64,000 bases of DNA from NCBI RefSeq assembly GCF_901875635.1, contig NZ_CABFMN010000074.1, forward strand, positions 25,755 to 89,754. Reading direction: 5' to 3'. The notes beneath the pieces are model-generated. The model was not told the origin of the DNA, did no database searches, and saw only the letters and a list, made by a program, of their open reading frames with translations. The stretch comes from Xylophilus ampelinus (lineage in GTDB: Bacteria > Pseudomonadota > Gammaproteobacteria > Burkholderiales > Burkholderiaceae_C). The position numbers were made by a program, and so were the translations under genes. Below, one piece after another: positions 62,599 through 64,000 of the stretch (positions are counted from its first letter, which is position 1; every line of letters starts with the position of its first letter).

Positions 62599-63377
62599 CC
62601 ACCTTGCCCGTCTCGATGACGACCGCTCGCAGCATGGCGGTATTCATCGATGCGGACAACCTGAACGATGCGACGGCGCTCGATCATGTCCTCACCAGCG
62701 TACGAGCGATGGCCGACAGGGTCATCTATCGCCGCGCCTATGGACGGCCGGAGAGCTTGAAGTCCATCGAGGCGGTTCTTTGGCGCCACGGTGTTCGCCC
62801 CGTCGCGAATCTCATCGTCGACAAGACGACCACCGACAGCGCACTGGTCATCGATGCTGTCGAAGCGGTGTGCCGCAACGACATCGACATCGTTGCCATC
62901 TGCTCGGGCGATGCGGATTTCGTGCCGCTGGCGCTCTGGTTGCGGGAGAAGCGCTGCAGGGTGCTGTGTTTCAGCCTGCCGAACAAGATATTCGCGAATC
63001 CCGAGAGCTTCTATGACGAAGTCGTGCTCCTCGACGTCGTCAGCGATTCGATGCCCGCACCTCTCGTGCCGTCCGAACGTGCTGCCGTCAATGGCTCTGG
63101 CGCCTCGTTGTCGAGGAAGTCGATGGACCTCTCTAAGGTGCCGGCACCTGCAAATGGCCCGTTGCCGCCTGCCGGCGCCTCGGTGAAGGCGTTGCTGGCC
63201 GCGGTTCCCGAGCTTCGCGACAAGGCTCCGATGCAGCTTAGTGTGGTTGCCAAGAAGCTGCGGGACGCGGGTGTGCTCGGGAAAAATGCCAGCTCCACGC
63301 CCTTGTTCAGGCGCTTTCCCGCGCAGTTCGAACTCACCCCCCTCAAACAACCCCACACCGTGCGATATCGCGGCTGA
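62595..63377 (+). CDS. NYN-domain protein with C-terminal OST-HTH/LOTUS-like region
   Basis: A 260-residue protein. The N-terminal NYN (PIN-like) domain, about residues 15-150, has the acidic residues [28 protein letters not shown] and [20 protein letters not shown] that usually bind metal for RNA cleavage. The last 70 residues ([34 protein letters not shown] and [13 protein letters not shown]) look like an OST-HTH (LOTUS) RNA-binding domain. Start overlaps pyrC stop by four bases (ATGA). Codon use is less GC-biased than in pyrC, suggesting later arrival. A predicted RNase; target unknown. Confidence 0.85.
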   Translation: MTTLPVSMTTARSMAVFIDADNLNDATALDHVLTSVRAMADRVIYRRAYGRPESLKSIEAVLWRHGVRPVANLIVDKTTTDSALVIDAVEAVCRNDIDIVAICSGDADFVPLALWLREKRCRVLCFSLPNKIFANPESFYDEVVLLDVVSDSMPAPLVPSERAAVNGSGASLSRKSMDLSKVPAPANGPLPPAGASVKALLAAVPELRDKAPMQLSVVAKKLRDAGVLGKNASSTPLFRRFPAQFELTPLKQPHTVRYRG

Positions 63378-63388
63378 GTCACCCGCCC

Positions 63389-64000
63389 ATGAATCCCTCC
63401 CCCACCACCCACAAGGTCATGCTCCTGGTCGACGCCGACAACGTCTCGGCCGACGTGATGGAGCAGGCCGTGCGCGGCGTGATCGCCGAGCACGGGCACC
63501 TGCATGTGCGCCGCGCCTACTGCACGGCCGAGGTCGCGCTCAAGCACCAGCAGCTGTTCAAGCGGCTGTCGATGCGGCCCATGGTCAACCTGGCGGCAGG
63601 CAAGAACAGCACGGACATCGCGCTGGCCGTCGATGCGATGGACCTTGTCATGGCCGAGCGCCCACACCTGGTCTATCTGGTGTCGTCCGACTCCGACTTC
63701 GCGCCGCTGGTGAATCGCCTGCGCGAGAAGGGCTGCCGCGTCTGCGGCATCGGCCAGCAGGGCAAGACCGGCGAGGAGACGCGCGCCGCCTACGACCACT
63801 TCATCGACCTGAAGCACAAGGGCGCCGGCACGGCGGCACCGCCGGCCGAAGCGCCGCTGGCGCGCCCGGCGCGCAAGGCCGCGGCCAAGAAGACCAGCGC
63901 CCGGCGCGGCGATGCATCCGCCACCCCCCGCGAGGCGGACCCGGTCGAACCCGCCGGCCTGCCCGATGCGGCCCCGGCCGCGCGCGCTCCGGCCCGCAAG
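63389..64000 (+). CDS. Second NYN-domain protein, 3' end beyond window
   Basis: The frame is open from the ATG at 63389 to the window edge, 204 codons. The NYN domain at residues 8-140 shows KVMLLVDADNVSADVMEQAV, KNSTDIALAVDAMDLVMAER and YLVSSDSDFAPLVNRLREKG. After it comes a low-complexity, Ala/Pro/Lys-rich linker (APLARPARKAAAKKTSARR) that would lead to a further domain, possibly also OST-HTH. It begins 11 bases after the first NYN gene and has more biased codons. The two are related in domain type but not close copies. Confidence 0.85.
   Translation, partial: MNPSPTTHKVMLLVDADNVSADVMEQAVRGVIAEHGHLHVRRAYCTAEVALKHQQLFKRLSMRPMVNLAAGKNSTDIALAVDAMDLVMAERPHLVYLVSSDSDFAPLVNRLREKGCRVCGIGQQGKTGEETRAAYDHFIDLKHKGAGTAAPPAEAPLARPARKAAAKKTSARRGDASATPREADPVEPAGLPDAAPAARAPARK

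Overview
The window looks like chromosome of a high-GC betaproteobacterium of the family Comamonadaceae, probably Variovorax- or Acidovorax-like. Reasons: the argB/slmA neighbourhood, several TRAP and ABC solute uptake operons each with its own catabolic enzymes, strongly GC3-biased codons, and many copies of short dispersed repeats of a type I recall from this family (an AGCTAT...ATAGCT hairpin followed by a GCGCCCGT...GGGCGC block). No tRNA, rRNA, CRISPR array, transposase or prophage gene was seen.

Layout. 1-8.3 kb: surface polysaccharide genes. A 5' fragment of a large glycan protein and a Wzm/Wzt-type ABC exporter lie on the minus strand; four GT2 glycosyltransferases and a WecA/MraY-type polyprenyl-phosphate sugar transferase follow. 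8.3-11.2 kb: argB, galE and the nucleoid-occlusion regulator gene slmA. 11.3-21.8 kb: a sugar-acid module with an Ldh-type dehydrogenase, a UxaA-type dehydratase, a GMC oxidoreductase, a TRAP transporter (DctM, DctQ, DctP), a FadR-type GntR regulator, an SDR and an FAH-family hydrolase. The SDR and hydrolase suggest a non-phosphorylative diketo-hydrolase route. 21.8-22.75 kb: a deletion scar that joins a lysR remnant to a decapitated SDR gene.

22.7-34.0 kb: a fatty-acid/acyl-CoA degradation run: TetR regulator, acyl-CoA dehydrogenase, DUF2147 protein, fused hydroxyacyl-CoA dehydrogenase/enoyl-CoA hydratase, thiolase, hydrolase, thioesterase, SDR, HCCA-isomerase-like protein and enoyl-CoA hydratase. 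A compact DUF559 nuclease gene flanked by two facing palindromes is lodged between the fused enzyme and the thiolase. 34.2-42.1 kb: YciA-type thioesterase, Slp-like lipoprotein, Atm1-type ABC exporter, 2-hydroxyacid dehydrogenase, M81 peptidase, amidase and a divergent LysR regulator. 42.5-47.3 kb: aspartate ammonia-lyase followed by a glutamate/aspartate ABC importer, ending in a strong intrinsic terminator. 47.7-53 kb: HdeA-like protein, a second TRAP transporter, and divergent ureide genes (allantoate amidohydrolase and ureidoglycolate lyase). 53-61.5 kb: phosphoesterase, then a dipeptide-type ABC operon carrying an amidase gene and preceded by an IclR regulator. 61.5-64 kb: pyrC followed by two consecutive NYN-domain genes, the second cut by the window edge.

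The items most worth a second look are the palindrome-flanked DUF559 unit, the in-frame capture of two repeat families by one dehydrogenase gene, the lysR/SDR deletion scar, two large palindromic elements (42127-42296 and 47307-47429), a near-match to the SlmA binding site in front of slmA, and the tandem NYN genes coupled to pyrC. All functions come from reading translated sequence and motifs; no database search was run.
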